Assembly: GCA_018066245.1 (NCBI GenBank)
Contig: JAGHRT010000057.1
Span: 1 to 46,836 of the forward strand
Source of the DNA: Candidatus Equimonas faecalis
Lineage (GTDB): Bacteria > Bacteroidota > Bacteroidia > Bacteroidales > Bacteroidaceae
Direction of reading: 5' to 3'
Length of the DNA: 46,836 bases
Numbering within the stretch: position 1 is the stretch's first letter; every line of letters begins with the position of its first letter. Below are positions 15,504 through 25,349 of the stretch, piece after piece. The position numbers and the translations under genes are program-made. The notes below the pieces were generated by a model that ran no database searches, was not told where the DNA came from, and saw only the letters and a program-made list of their open reading frames with translations.

Positions 15504-17795
15504 ATGATAAAAACAACCAAGGAAGATGCGCTACGCTATCATGCAGAGGGCAAACCAGGCAAAATAGAAGTAGTGCCCACCAAACCCTATCAAACTACCC
15601 GCGATCTTTCGCTGGCCTATTCTCCTGGCGTGGCGGAGCCTTGTCTCGAAATCCAAAAAAATGCCAACGATGCCTACCGCTATACTAACAAAGGCAACCT
15701 CGTGGCCGTCATTTCCAACGGCACAGCGGTTCTCGGCTTGGGCGACATAGGTGCCGTCAGCGGGAAACCCGTGATGGAGGGCAAGAGCCTTTTGTTCAAA
15801 ATTTACGGTGGTGTGGATGCCTTCGACATTGAGGTGGACGAGAAAGACCCCGAAAAATTTATCCAGGCAGTTAAAGCTATTGCCCCCACTTTCGGAGGTA
15901 TCAATCTTGAAGATATCAAGGCTCCCGAGTGCTTTGAGATAGAGCAACGCCTTAAGGCTGAGCTGGACATTCCTGTGATGCACGATGACCAGCATGGTAC
16001 GGCCATTATCTCTTGTGCTGGCCTTATCAACGCCGTGGAGATTGCCGGCAAGAAAATAGAAGACGTACACATCGTTGTGAACGGAGCCGGTGCTGCTGCC
16101 ATCAGTTGTACAAAGCTCTATTGCAGTTTCGGAGCGCGGAGAGAAAATATCGTGATGCTCGACTCCAAGGGAGTACTCCGTGCTGATCGCACTGACCTTA
16201 GTCCGCAGAAGATGGAGTTTGCCACCAGTCGTGACATTCATACGTTGGCTGAGGCTATGCAGGAAGCCGATGTGTTTGTAGGATTGTCGAAGGGTAATAT
16301 ACTTTCAGCCGACATGGTGCTCTCCATGGCAGAGAAGCCCATTATTTTCGCACTGGCAAACCCTGTACCGGAAATCAGCTATGAGGCAGCAAGGGAAGCC
16401 CGCCCCGATGTACTCATGGCTACAGGCCGTACTGACTATCCCAACCAAATCAACAATGTCATAGGTTTCCCCTATATTTTTCGAGGGGCTCTTGATGTGG
16501 CAGCCACAGCCATTAACGAAGAGATGAAACAGGCGGCCGTGCGGGCTATTGCCAGCTTGGCTCGCCGCCCTGTGCCCGATGTGGTGAACCGTACCTACAG
16601 CGAACACCATCTCAGTTTTGGGCCCGACTATTTCATTCCCAAGCCCGTGGATCCTCGCCTCATCACGGACGTAAGCATGGCCGTGGCACGTGCCGCCATG
16701 GAAAGTGGCGTGGCTCGCCGGCCCATTACTGACTGGAAAGCCTATGACGGCCGTCTGCGCCAGCTTATGGGGCAGGAGAGCAAATTCTCGCGCAACTTGT
16801 TTGAGGTTGCCCGTGCCAACCCCAAGCGTGTGGTCTATGCTGAAGGCACCCATCCCAACGTCATTGAGGCTGCCGTTCGGGCCAAAGAGGAAGGCATATG
16901 CCGCCCTATCCTTCTAGGCAACGATGAGAAAATCCGCCGCATGGCTGCTGACTTAAATCTCAGCCTTGAAGGTGTGGAACTGCTTAACCTTCGTATTCCT
17001 ACGCAGGAAATGCACAACACGCGCTTGCGCTACGCACGCATACTCGCAAAAAAAATGGAGCGGCGTGGTTACACGCTCCAAGAGGCCGTTGATAAAATGT
17101 ACGAGCGCAACTATTTCGGCATGATGATGGTGGAGACAGGCGATGCCGATGCCTTCATTGCCGGTATGTATACTAAATATAGCAACACTATCAAGGTGGC
17201 CAATGAGGTCATAGGCATACGCTCCGGCTATAATCACTTTGCAGCCATCCATATCATCAACGGCAAAAAAGGACTTTGCTTCGTGTCCGACACCCTTATT
17301 AACCGTCATCCCGATGAAGAGGCTTTGGAGGATACAGCCCGCCTTACGGCCGAGGCTGTGCGTTTTTTCAACAGGAAGCCTGTCATAGCCATGATAAGCT
17401 ATTCTAATTTCGGTACCGATAAGGAAGGCTCCGCTGCTAAAGTTCAGCACGTTATTCAGCGGCTTCATGAGCGTTATCCCGATTTGGCCATAGATGGCGA
17501 GATGCAGGTGAACTTCGCCCTCGACCGTGAACTGCGTGATAGCCAGTACCCTTTTACTCGGCTCAAGGGTTTGGACGTAAACGCGCTCGTGTTCCCCAAC
17601 CTCAGCGCGGCCAATGCTTCCTACAAAATAGTCAAGGCCATAGCCGACGATGGCGAGGTAATAGGACCCATACAGTTCGGCTTGCGTAAGCCTATCCACT
17701 TTACCGACTTCCAAAGTTCCGTGCGTGACATCGTGAACATCACGGCAGTGGCTGTCATAGATGCCCAAACGCAGGCACTGCGCTATGCCGATTGA
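15504..17795 (+). CDS. maeB: NADP-dependent malic enzyme with phosphotransacetylase-like C-terminal domain
   Basis: 763 residues, the length of MaeB-type enzymes. Residues 1-160 form the malic N-terminal domain ([33 protein letters not shown]) and about 165-390 the NAD(P)-binding domain ([15 protein letters not shown]). Residues 430-763 resemble phosphotransacetylase ([32 protein letters not shown]), which in this family is regulatory rather than catalytic. It converts malate to pyruvate and CO2 with NADP+, linking the reductive succinate branch with pyruvate and NADPH supply. It is transcribed alone or with proS 230 bases downstream. The spacer after it holds an ATTAG-type repeat. Confidence 0.96.
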   Translation: MIKTTKEDALRYHAEGKPGKIEVVPTKPYQTTRDLSLAYSPGVAEPCLEIQKNANDAYRYTNKGNLVAVISNGTAVLGLGDIGAVSGKPVMEGKSLLFKIYGGVDAFDIEVDEKDPEKFIQAVKAIAPTFGGINLEDIKAPECFEIEQRLKAELDIPVMHDDQHGTAIISCAGLINAVEIAGKKIEDVHIVVNGAGAAAISCTKLYCSFGARRENIVMLDSKGVLRADRTDLSPQKMEFATSRDIHTLAEAMQEADVFVGLSKGNILSADMVLSMAEKPIIFALANPVPEISYEAAREARPDVLMATGRTDYPNQINNVIGFPYIFRGALDVAATAINEEMKQAAVRAIASLARRPVPDVVNRTYSEHHLSFGPDYFIPKPVDPRLITDVSMAVARAAMESGVARRPITDWKAYDGRLRQLMGQESKFSRNLFEVARANPKRVVYAEGTHPNVIEAAVRAKEEGICRPILLGNDEKIRRMAADLNLSLEGVELLNLRIPTQEMHNTRLRYARILAKKMERRGYTLQEAVDKMYERNYFGMMMVETGDADAFIAGMYTKYSNTIKVANEVIGIRSGYNHFAAIHIINGKKGLCFVSDTLINRHPDEEALEDTARLTAEAVRFFNRKPVIAMISYSNFGTDKEGSAAKVQHVIQRLHERYPDLAIDGEMQVNFALDRELRDSQYPFTRLKGLDVNALVFPNLSAANASYKIVKAIADDGEVIGPIQFGLRKPIHFTDFQSSVRDIVNITAVAVIDAQTQALRYAD

Positions 17796-17804
17796 GGTTT
17801 TGGA

Positions 17805-17862
17805 AATTAGTAAATTAGCAAATTCGGGAATTGGTAAATCAGCGAATTGAGGATTTAGGGAG
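17805..17862 (+). repeat. Degenerate ATTAGCAAATT-type low-complexity repeat
   Basis: Successive words GAAATTAGTAAATTAGCAAA, TTCGGGAATTGGTAAAT and CAGCGAATTGAGGATTTA drift around one theme. The same theme recurs at about 30852-30910, 31223-31247, 36010-36031 and 39533-39574. No protein-coding or structural role is visible. Confidence 0.6.
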
Positions 17863-17944
17863 TTCGGTGTGGCAATTTTGAGGAGCTGGGACAGCAAAAA
17901 CGGCATTTTTCAGCAAGAAAGGCCAGAAACTTCTGTTTTTTTTG

Positions 17945-17952
17945 TAATTTTG
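17945..17952 (+). promoter_or_regulatory. Bacteroidota -7 box upstream of proS
   Basis: TAATTTTG matches TAnnTTTG exactly and lies 73 bases before the proS ATG. No clear TTG is seen at the right distance upstream. Confidence 0.5.
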
Positions 17953-18025
17953 TGCCCAAATGCCCCCGCCTGTTGAAACAACTAAGGCAGACTCCCCCTC
18001 AAAGAGCAAATAAACCAAGTACAAT

Positions 18026-19510
18026 ATGGCAAAAGAACTTAAAAACCTTACGAAACGGAGTGAAGACTACTCCAAGTGGTATAACGAACTGGTGGTGAAG
18101 GCCGACCTGGCCGAGCAGGCCGACGTGCGCGGCTGTATGGTCATCAAGCCCTACGGCTACGCCATCTGGGAACGCATCCAGCAGAGCCTGGACCAGCGCT
18201 TCAAGGAGACGGGCGTGCAGAATGCCTACTTTCCCCTGCTCATCCCCAAAAGTTACCTCTCGAAGGAGGCCGACCACGTGGAGGGCTTCGCCAAGGAGTG
18301 CGCCGTGGTGACACACTACCGCCTGAAAGCCAACCCCGACGGCGACGGCGTGGTAGTGGACCCCGCTGCCAAACTGGAAGAGGAACTCATCATACGCCCC
18401 ACCAGCGAGACTATCATCTGGAACACCTACAAGAACTGGATTCACTCGTGGAGAGACCTGCCCCTGTGCTGCAACCAGTGGTGCAACGTGATGCGCTGGG
18501 AAATGCGCACCCGCCTGTTCCTCCGCACCAGTGAGTTTCTGTGGCAGGAAGGCCACACGGCCCACGCCACACGCGAGGAGGCCGAGGCCCGCGCCAAGCA
18601 GATGCTGGACGTGTATGCCGACTTCGCACGGGAGGTGCTGGCCATCCCCGTGGTGCGCGGCGTGAAGAGTGAGACGGAGCGCTTCGCCGGCGCACTGGAC
18701 ACCTACACCATCGAGGCTATGATGCAGGACGGCAAGGCCCTGCAGAGCGGCACGAGCCACTTCCTCGGCCAGAACTTCGGCAAGGCCTTTGACGTGAAGT
18801 TCGTGAACAAGGAGAACCATGAGGAATACGCCTGGGCTACCTCGTGGGGCGTGAGCACCCGACTTATGGGTGCCCTCATTATGACCCACAGCGACGACAA
18901 CGGCCTCGTGCTGCCCCCGCACCTCGCCCCCATACAGGTGGTCATCGTGCCTATCTACAAAGGCGACATGGAACTGGACGCCCTGAACGCCCGACTGGAA
19001 GCCGTGACGGAGAAACTCCGCAAGATGGGCATCCGCGTGAAGTATGACAACGCCGACAACAAGCGCCCCGGCTTCAAGTTTGCCGACTACGAACTGAAAG
19101 GCGTGCCCGTGCGCCTCGTAATGGGCGGCCGCGACCTTGAGAACGGCACCATCGAGGTGATGCGCCGCGACACGCTGGAGAAGGAAACGCGCCAGGTGGA
19201 AGGCATCGAGGAATATGTAGCCGGACTCCTGGAAGAGATTCAGGAGAACATCTACACGAAGGCCAAGACCTATCTGGACGAGCACATATACGAGTGCAAC
19301 GACTACGAGGAGTTCAAGGAGCGCGTGAAGGACGGCGGCTTCTTCCTCTGCCCGTGGGACGGCACCGCCGAGACCGAAGCGCAGATAAAGGCCGACACGC
19401 AGGCCACTATCCGCTGCGTCCCCTACGGCGTGAGCCAGGAGAACCTCGGCAACGATATGGTGAGCGGCAAGCCCGCTACCTGCAGAGTGGTCGTGGCAAG
19501 GTCGTATTAA
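18026..19510 (+). CDS. proS: Proline--tRNA ligase, short (archaeal/eukaryote-like) type
   Basis: 494 residues. This is the form without the large editing insertion, as in other Bacteroidales. Class II synthetase features are visible: [14 protein letters not shown] and [11 protein letters not shown] in the motif 1 region, RPTSETIIW and the [22 protein letters not shown] motif 2 loop, then [14 protein letters not shown]. The C-terminal zinc-like or anticodon domain includes [10 protein letters not shown] and ends in the conserved Tyr (VVVARSY). It attaches proline to tRNA(Pro) in the cytoplasm. Codon use is richer in G+C than flanking genes, as expected of a highly expressed gene. Confidence 0.97.
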   Translation: MAKELKNLTKRSEDYSKWYNELVVKADLAEQADVRGCMVIKPYGYAIWERIQQSLDQRFKETGVQNAYFPLLIPKSYLSKEADHVEGFAKECAVVTHYRLKANPDGDGVVVDPAAKLEEELIIRPTSETIIWNTYKNWIHSWRDLPLCCNQWCNVMRWEMRTRLFLRTSEFLWQEGHTAHATREEAEARAKQMLDVYADFAREVLAIPVVRGVKSETERFAGALDTYTIEAMMQDGKALQSGTSHFLGQNFGKAFDVKFVNKENHEEYAWATSWGVSTRLMGALIMTHSDDNGLVLPPHLAPIQVVIVPIYKGDMELDALNARLEAVTEKLRKMGIRVKYDNADNKRPGFKFADYELKGVPVRLVMGGRDLENGTIEVMRRDTLEKETRQVEGIEEYVAGLLEEIQENIYTKAKTYLDEHIYECNDYEEFKERVKDGGFFLCPWDGTAETEAQIKADTQATIRCVPYGVSQENLGNDMVSGKPATCRVVVARSY

Positions 19511-19550
19511 GACTAGGAAACCTAGAAACTCTAGAATCTCTAGAAAGACT

Positions 19551-21134
19551 ATGAACAAGAAATACACTGAGAATAGAACCCCCGAGACTGCAGTAAGGAC
19601 TGCCACATTGTCTGTGCTGAAGGAAACTGGGCGTGATAGGAAGGGGTTGCCTGCCATCGTGGGGGGCTTGCTACTCATCTGCTACTGCAGCTGGGAGTTT
19701 GGCCCCGTGTTGCGTCATCTGGCCGAAGAGAATTACTTCAGTTTCGATAAATTGCCCCTCAACTATCTGTGGCGACAGCCTCTGGGGGGGCTCTATTGGG
19801 CAGGCCGCTTCTTGACGTTGCCTTTCCTCAATCAGTGGATTGGCGGTTTCTATCTGGCAGCCTTGCTCACGCTCAGCGCATATTTCACAGATAAGGCGTT
19901 GAATCTTAGCTGCCGCTGGAAAGGAGTGGGCTTTGTGCCTGCTGCCCTTCTGTTGTGCTGGGCTTCGTGGCGTGGCTACAATCTCTACTTGCGCAATGAG
20001 CCCTCCTTGCTGATTATTGGTGCGTGGTTGCTGCTTATCGTGTCGGGTGTAGCCGCTGCTGTGCGTGGTGTGTTCGGACGCAAGGACTTCGCTACGGAGT
20101 GCCCCCATATCTGGACGCGCTGGGGCCTGTGGGTGGCTGTCGCAGCCTTGGGCGGCGTGATGACCTACACCTATACCTGCCGCCAGAACGTGATTCTCTC
20201 CTGCGACATGCAGAACAAGATGATGGACGCCGACTGGGAAGGCATGGTGGACGATGCTCTCGCCGCCCGTCAGCCCGACCGCTCCGTGGCTGCCTACCAC
20301 GCCATTGCTCTCAATCATACGGGGCAATTGCTGGAGCACGTCTTTGATATTGACTACAACTATCCTACCGTGAAACTCGACAGCATCGGAGGTATGGATG
20401 AAGGTGTAAACTACATTACGGAGTGTAATCTTCATTGCGGCCTTGTGCTGCCCGCCTATCACTACGCCATGGAACAGAATGTGATGGGTGGCCCGCGCCT
20501 GCGCTATTTCAAACTGTTGGCCTTGAGTAGCCTGCTGAATGGAGAAAAGGAACTCTGCGAGCGTTACCTCCACCTCATTGACAAGATGCCGTTTCAGGAC
20601 AACTTCACCCGACCCTTGCGTGAAATGATGGAGGAGTCGGCCAAGCTGGTGAACGACCCTACGATGGCCCGCATACTCCAGTTTCTGCCGCGTGAGCACA
20701 AGTTTGAGCAGAATTTCCGAACGCCCCCCTTCCTTGGCTACAATGTGGGCGTGCTCTCCGGCACAGACGAGACACTCAACACCTCCGTGGCAGCGGCTCT
20801 CTACTCCAAGGATATGGAGAATATAATAATGCGTGCCCAGTACCTCCAGCAGAAGCGCACGCTTCCCCTCTCGGTGCAGCAGGCACTGGTCATCGCTTCG
20901 TTCAAGCGTCCTGGCCTGCTGAAGAACTTCCCCAACATTAGCGACTTCGTGCAGAATGAGGTAATCAACTTTGCCCAACAGGCCGCTCCCCTGAGCAAAG
21001 ACAAGAGTGACGAGGGCAAGAAGACTATGCGAGATGCCCTTGTCAATGACTGGAAAGGTTCATACATGTTCTACTACTACTGTGGTAACCTCAATCAGAC
21101 AGCGCAGAAAAAAACGGAGACGGCTGTGAACTAA
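19551..21134 (+). CDS. DUF6057-like multi-pass membrane protein, function unknown
   Basis: 527 residues. The first about 200 are membrane-spanning: hydrophobic segments near 35-55, 80-110, 125-145, 150-170 and 190-210. The remainder is a soluble helical region resembling a tetratricopeptide-like array (KLLALSSLLNGEKELCERYLHLIDKMPF). I believe it belongs to the Bacteroidales family DUF6057, from memory of its sequence style; no activity is known to me. The next gene, a heme-motif beta-propeller lipoprotein, starts 34 bases later on the same strand, suggesting an envelope complex. Confidence 0.65.
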   Translation: MNKKYTENRTPETAVRTATLSVLKETGRDRKGLPAIVGGLLLICYCSWEFGPVLRHLAEENYFSFDKLPLNYLWRQPLGGLYWAGRFLTLPFLNQWIGGFYLAALLTLSAYFTDKALNLSCRWKGVGFVPAALLLCWASWRGYNLYLRNEPSLLIIGAWLLLIVSGVAAAVRGVFGRKDFATECPHIWTRWGLWVAVAALGGVMTYTYTCRQNVILSCDMQNKMMDADWEGMVDDALAARQPDRSVAAYHAIALNHTGQLLEHVFDIDYNYPTVKLDSIGGMDEGVNYITECNLHCGLVLPAYHYAMEQNVMGGPRLRYFKLLALSSLLNGEKELCERYLHLIDKMPFQDNFTRPLREMMEESAKLVNDPTMARILQFLPREHKFEQNFRTPPFLGYNVGVLSGTDETLNTSVAAALYSKDMENIIMRAQYLQQKRTLPLSVQQALVIASFKRPGLLKNFPNISDFVQNEVINFAQQAAPLSKDKSDEGKKTMRDALVNDWKGSYMFYYYCGNLNQTAQKKTETAVN

Positions 21135-21168
21135 CATCCTCAAGACACAACTATTTAGGCAGATTCTT

Positions 21169-22695
21169 ATGAACAGATACCTTTTAATAATAGCAATAGC
21201 TTTTGCTTCGCTTCTGGTGGGTTGTAAGCCCGAGGCCCGCGTCCCCAACAATGCCAGGACTACTCAGGAAGTTGTCAGCATTTACCCCGACTATCGTGAC
21301 ATTGTGGTGCCACCCAACATTGCTCCCCTTAACATAATGGTAAAAAGCGAAGGCAAGGAGTTTGTGGCCAGTGTTGAAGGGAAAGGCGCACCTGTGCTGG
21401 CCGCTGCCGGCAGCGATGGTAAATTGGCCTTTGACAGCATTGAATGGCGTAGTTTGCTGGCTGACAACAAGGGCGGTGAACTCAGCGTGACCATATATGC
21501 TAAGAAAGATGGCGAGTGGCTTCAACATCCCGCCTACAAGTTCAGTGTGGCAGAGGAAGATATTGACTCCTACCTCTCCTACCGTCTCATTGAACCCTCC
21601 TACGAGCTTTACCGCCAGTTGGGCCTTTACCAGCGCAATCTCACCAACTTTAACGAGGCCGTCATTTACGAGAATAACGACACTTATCAAGAAGGTGAGA
21701 ACCACTGCATCAACTGCCACAACTACCAGAATTATAGCACCGAACGTATGCTATTTCATGTACGCGGCGACCATGGTGGTACTGTGTTCTCCACCAGTGG
21801 AAAGGCTGACAAGCGCATCATGGTGAATGACTCCATACTGGGTAACGCTGTCTATCCCTCCTGGCATCCTACGAAGCCCTGGCTGGTGTTCTCCTCCAAT
21901 CTCACGGGGCAGGCTTTCCACTTGATGGATCCGCAAAAAATAGAGGTAATTGATTATGGTTCTGATCTCATTTTCTACGATGCTGAACACAACATCATCA
22001 GCAATGTCCTCAAGACCAACTCTGACATGGAGAACTTCCCCTGTTGGACACCCGACGGCAAGAAGGTGTTCTACTGCAGCGCCCACGTGGCCGAGTTCGA
22101 CACTCTGGCTGCCGACAAGAAGGACGAACGTTCCGATGTCGTTCTGCGTAAGTACGACAAGGTACGTTACAACCTCATGAGCATCTCCTTTGATGAGAGC
22201 ACCCGCACCTGGGGCACGCCGCAGATGGAGATGGACTGCGCCAGCGACTCGCTCTCTGCCAGTGTGCCGCGTGTCAGCCCTGATGGTCGCTATGTACTCT
22301 TTACTCTCGGCAAGTTCGGTCAGTTCCACATCTGGCACAGCAGCAGCGACCTCTTCGTGAAAGATTTGCAGACGGGAGAGATTCGTCCCCTTACGGCTGC
22401 CAACTCCGACAATGTGGACTCTTACCACACCTGGAGCAGCAACGGCCGTTGGATCGTGTTCTCCTCCCGCCGCGACGATGGCAGCTATACCCGTCCCTAC
22501 ATCGCCTATTTCGACAAGCAGGGACAGGCCCACAAAGCCTTCCTTCTGCCGCAAGAGGATCCCGAATACAACCTTTTGCGTATGAAGAGTTACAATGTAC
22601 CCGAACTCACCCGCGACGCCGTGCGTACCAATCCCGATGAGCTCCGCGAAGTCATATATGATGATGAGCACGTGGGAAGGGTCAGTTACAAGTAA
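21169..22695 (+). CDS. PD40/TolB-like beta-propeller lipoprotein with one heme c attachment motif
   Basis: 508 residues. A lipoprotein signal (SLLVGC, Cys19) is followed by a beta-rich N-terminal domain. The sequence ENHCINCHNYQNY then places a single CxxCH heme c motif at Cys180, Cys183 and His184. After it come WD40-like/PD40 blades typical of TolB (NAVYPSWHPTKPWLVFSSN, NFPCWTPDGKKVFYCSA, VPRVSPDGRYVLFTLGKFG, DSYHTWSSNGRWIVFSSRR). A periplasmic, membrane-anchored propeller with covalently bound heme is implied, if the motif is used. An electron-transfer or sensing role is inference. It is second in a three-gene run with the DUF6057-like and outer-membrane barrel proteins. Confidence 0.82.
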   Translation: MNRYLLIIAIAFASLLVGCKPEARVPNNARTTQEVVSIYPDYRDIVVPPNIAPLNIMVKSEGKEFVASVEGKGAPVLAAAGSDGKLAFDSIEWRSLLADNKGGELSVTIYAKKDGEWLQHPAYKFSVAEEDIDSYLSYRLIEPSYELYRQLGLYQRNLTNFNEAVIYENNDTYQEGENHCINCHNYQNYSTERMLFHVRGDHGGTVFSTSGKADKRIMVNDSILGNAVYPSWHPTKPWLVFSSNLTGQAFHLMDPQKIEVIDYGSDLIFYDAEHNIISNVLKTNSDMENFPCWTPDGKKVFYCSAHVAEFDTLAADKKDERSDVVLRKYDKVRYNLMSISFDESTRTWGTPQMEMDCASDSLSASVPRVSPDGRYVLFTLGKFGQFHIWHSSSDLFVKDLQTGEIRPLTAANSDNVDSYHTWSSNGRWIVFSSRRDDGSYTRPYIAYFDKQGQAHKAFLLPQEDPEYNLLRMKSYNVPELTRDAVRTNPDELREVIYDDEHVGRVSYK

Positions 22696-22727
22696 TCATA
22701 ATTTATTATAATAACAAGAACAAACAA

Positions 22728-23204
22728 ATGAAAAAGATTTTCCTTATTGCAGCCCTGCTGCTTTCGTCTCTTACAGTAAGTGCCCAATTTCAGCATGGCA
22801 CGAAGTATGTGGGTGCCAATGTAACCACTCTTGGCCTGTCCTATAGTAAGGCTACTGATTTTCAGTTTGGCATAGGCGCCGAGGCCGGTTATTTCATTGC
22901 AGACGGCTGGATGCTTAAAGGTGCCTTCTCCTACGACCACAAGAAGGACATCAACAATCTCAGCATTGGAGCTGGTGTGCGCTACTATTTTCTTCAGAAT
23001 GGCATCTTCCTCGGTGCGGGATTGGGCTACGACCATTATATCAAGAGCGACAACTCCTTCGGTATGCCCATAGAAATCGGTTACTGCTATTACCTCAACC
23101 ATCATTTGGCCATTGAGCCTTCCGTCTTCTACAAGATGTCCTTCAACGACTTTGCTGACCGCTCTACGGTGGGGCTTCGTCTGGGTTTGGGCTATTTCTT
23201 CTAA
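22728..23204 (+). CDS. Small outer-membrane beta-barrel protein
   Basis: 158 residues with a signal peptide cleaved near VSAQ (residue 20). The mature part alternates aromatic and small residues in short strands (FQFGIGAEAGYFIADGWML, LSIGAGVRYYFL, IFLGAGLGYDHY) and ends in an aromatic residue (GLGYFF), the usual signal for barrel assembly. It fits an eight-stranded OmpA/OmpW-like barrel. It follows the heme-motif lipoprotein by 32 bases and precedes thiL by 18. Role unknown. Confidence 0.82.
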   Translation: MKKIFLIAALLLSSLTVSAQFQHGTKYVGANVTTLGLSYSKATDFQFGIGAEAGYFIADGWMLKGAFSYDHKKDINNLSIGAGVRYYFLQNGIFLGAGLGYDHYIKSDNSFGMPIEIGYCYYLNHHLAIEPSVFYKMSFNDFADRSTVGLRLGLGYFF

Positions 23205-23222
23205 AGTTGTCTGATAGAGCTG

Positions 23223-24284
23223 ATGGAAATATCCCAGATTGGGGAATTTGGTCTGATTGACCGGATTACCCAGCCCCTGAAGCCCACTAACGCCTCCACC
23301 CTCGTGGGAGTGGGTGACGATTGCGCCGTGCTCGGTTTCGACGGCAGCACGCGCCAACTTGTTACCACCGATCTCTTGATGGAAGGCATCCACTTCGACC
23401 TTGTTTATACGCCCCTGCGCCATCTTGGTTATAAGGCTGTGATGGTGAATCTGAGTGATGTGTATGCCATGAACGGCACACCTCGTCAGATTACGGTAAG
23501 CCTGGGCATAGATCAGCGCCTGCAAGTAGAGGACATCGAAGAACTGTATGCAGGAATGCGCTTAGCCTGTGAGCGGCACGGCGTAGATATTGTCGGTGGC
23601 GACACTTGCGCTTCTATGACAGGGCTTTGCATCAGCATCACTTGCATTGGCGAAGCCCTCGATGCCGACATTGTGCGCCGAAGCGGAGCCAAGCCCACTA
23701 ACCTCATTTGCTGTTCTGGCAACCTCGGAGCCGCTTATCTCGGCTTGCAGCTTTTGGAGCGTGAGAAAGCCATATACTTCCAGCAGATAAAGGAACGGAA
23801 AATTACGCCTGATTCTCCTTTTCAGCCAGAGTTCAGTGGCAGAGAATATCTCTTGGAGCGCATCCTCAAGCCCGAAGCTCGGCGTGATGTGATAATGCGT
23901 TTGCGCGAAGCTCAACTCCTCCCAACCAGCATGATGGATATCAGCGATGGCCTGAGTTCCGAGCTGCTTCATATCTGTAAAGCGAGTGGGGTAGGGTGCC
24001 GTCTCTATGAGGAGCGCATCCCCCTCGATTTCCAGACGGCAGCCGCTGCCGAGGAACTCAACCTCAATGTGAGCACCTGCGCTCTCAACGGTGGCGAGGA
24101 CTACGAACTCCTGTTTACCCTGCCGCTTTCCTGCCATGAGAAGGCTCTCCAACTGGATGACATTAAGATTATCGGCCATATAACCGAAGCATCCGAAGGA
24201 ACCGTCATGGTGGCTCGTGGAGGAAGTGAAATCTCCTTGAAAGCACAAGGCTGGGCTTTGGAGAAAGCGCCAGGTGCAATGTAG
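23223..24284 (+). CDS. thiL: Thiamine-monophosphate kinase
   Basis: 353 residues. N-terminal motifs are those of ThiL: GEFGLIDRI, VGVGDDCAVL, TTDLLMEGIHFD and MVNLSDVYAMNGTP, which bind Mg-ATP. GLCISITCIGEA and MMDISDGLSSELLHI follow, and LNGGEDYELLFTL is the family C-terminal signature. It phosphorylates thiamine monophosphate to the active cofactor thiamine diphosphate in the cytoplasm. No other thiamine gene is nearby and no TPP riboswitch was recognised. It starts 18 bases after the barrel gene, so it may share that transcript. Confidence 0.96.
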   Translation: MEISQIGEFGLIDRITQPLKPTNASTLVGVGDDCAVLGFDGSTRQLVTTDLLMEGIHFDLVYTPLRHLGYKAVMVNLSDVYAMNGTPRQITVSLGIDQRLQVEDIEELYAGMRLACERHGVDIVGGDTCASMTGLCISITCIGEALDADIVRRSGAKPTNLICCSGNLGAAYLGLQLLEREKAIYFQQIKERKITPDSPFQPEFSGREYLLERILKPEARRDVIMRLREAQLLPTSMMDISDGLSSELLHICKASGVGCRLYEERIPLDFQTAAAAEELNLNVSTCALNGGEDYELLFTLPLSCHEKALQLDDIKIIGHITEASEGTVMVARGGSEISLKAQGWALEKAPGAM

Positions 24285-24328
24285 CTTGTTTCCAACATTT
24301 TCGTAAAACCACACTAAATTATTATATT

Positions 24329-25189
24329 TTGCAAACCATACTTGTAACAGGCTCCAACGGACAACTGGGCAGTGAACTACAACACCTTGTAGCCGACTTT
24401 GATGAGGAAGGCTACCGCTTCATTTTTACTGATGTGGCCGAACTCGACATTACTGACCGTCAGGCCGTGAGCTGCTTTGTGGAAGATAACAATGTTTCCA
24501 TTCTCATCAATTGTGCCGCTTATACGGCCGTTGATAAGGCGGAGCACGATCCCGAAAAAGCCGATCTCCTCAACCGTGTAGCCCCAGGTTATTTGGCAGA
24601 AGCTATGGAGGCTGTAGGCGGCACGATGATTCAGATAAGTACCGACTATGTGTTTGATGGCATGGGCCACATGCCCTACCGCGAAGATGCCCCCACTCAT
24701 CCTACGGGAGTGTATGGCCGCACGAAACTGGCCGGTGAGGAAGAGGTCATTTGCGGCTGCACCGGAAGTATGGTCATCCGCACAGCATGGCTTTACAGCA
24801 CTTTCGGCAACAATTTCGTCAAGACGATGCTTCGCCTTGGGCGTGAGCGTGAAAACCTGTCCGTCGTGTTCGACCAAATCGGCACGCCCACCTACGCCCG
24901 CGACCTGGCTAAGGTTATCTTGACAATAGTCAGGGCTGGCATCAAGCCTGGTGTGTTTCACTACACCAACGAGGGCGTGTGCTCATGGTATGACTTCGCA
25001 CGGGCCGTTCACCGCTTTGCAGGTCTCAACTCCTGCGATGTGCGTCCTGTTCACACCGGCGAGTACCCTGCCGAAGCCCCGCGTCCCCACTATAGCGTGC
25101 TTGACAAGACCAAAATAAAAGAAGCCTACGCTATCCAAATTCCTTGGTGGGAAGATTCACTCAAGGAATGTGTTGAAGCGCTTAAATAG
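24329..25189 (+). CDS. rfbD: dTDP-4-dehydrorhamnose reductase
   Basis: 286 residues, an SDR enzyme. The Rossmann motif TGSNGQLGSE is at the very N-terminus, ISTDYVFDG and YGRTKLAGEE (Tyr-x3-Lys) form the active site, and FGNNFVKTMLRL and FDQIGTPTYARDLA match RmlD. The start is a TTG. No ATG exists near the N-terminus, and the Rossmann strand begins two to three residues after it, so the TTG is well supported. It reduces dTDP-4-keto-L-rhamnose to dTDP-L-rhamnose for surface polysaccharides. The other rml genes are not in this window. Confidence 0.95.
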   Translation: MQTILVTGSNGQLGSELQHLVADFDEEGYRFIFTDVAELDITDRQAVSCFVEDNNVSILINCAAYTAVDKAEHDPEKADLLNRVAPGYLAEAMEAVGGTMIQISTDYVFDGMGHMPYREDAPTHPTGVYGRTKLAGEEEVICGCTGSMVIRTAWLYSTFGNNFVKTMLRLGRERENLSVVFDQIGTPTYARDLAKVILTIVRAGIKPGVFHYTNEGVCSWYDFARAVHRFAGLNSCDVRPVHTGEYPAEAPRPHYSVLDKTKIKEAYAIQIPWWEDSLKECVEALK

Positions 25190-25217
25190 TTACAGCCGTC
25201 TCAAGACTACGATTAAC

Positions 25218-25280
25218 TGTCGGCGGACGGGCAAAAACTGTCGTAGGACTTGTGCAAACTATCGGCGGCCCCATTCTGAT
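25218..25280 (+). repeat. Three 21-bp degenerate repeats between rfbD and the C10 peptidase gene
   Basis: Units begin at 25218 (TGTCGGCGGACGGGCAAA), 25239 (TGTCGTAGGACTTGTGCAA) and 25260 (TATCGGCGGCCCC), a period of 21 bases. The shared core TGTCGTAGGAC closely resembles the core of the 22-bp arrays at 38173-38290 and 46473-46560. Confidence 0.6.
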
Positions 25281-25349
25281 TATCTCTAAACCACTGTCAG
25301 ACAAACCTAAACTTTAATAACCAGCCTAAAACTTAACAAGAAACGAGTT

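Noticed and set aside
17999..19678. A 559-codon minus-strand frame opposite proS
   Set aside because: proS on the plus strand has all class II synthetase motifs; the antisense frame is Val/His/Gly-rich and spans the start of the next gene.
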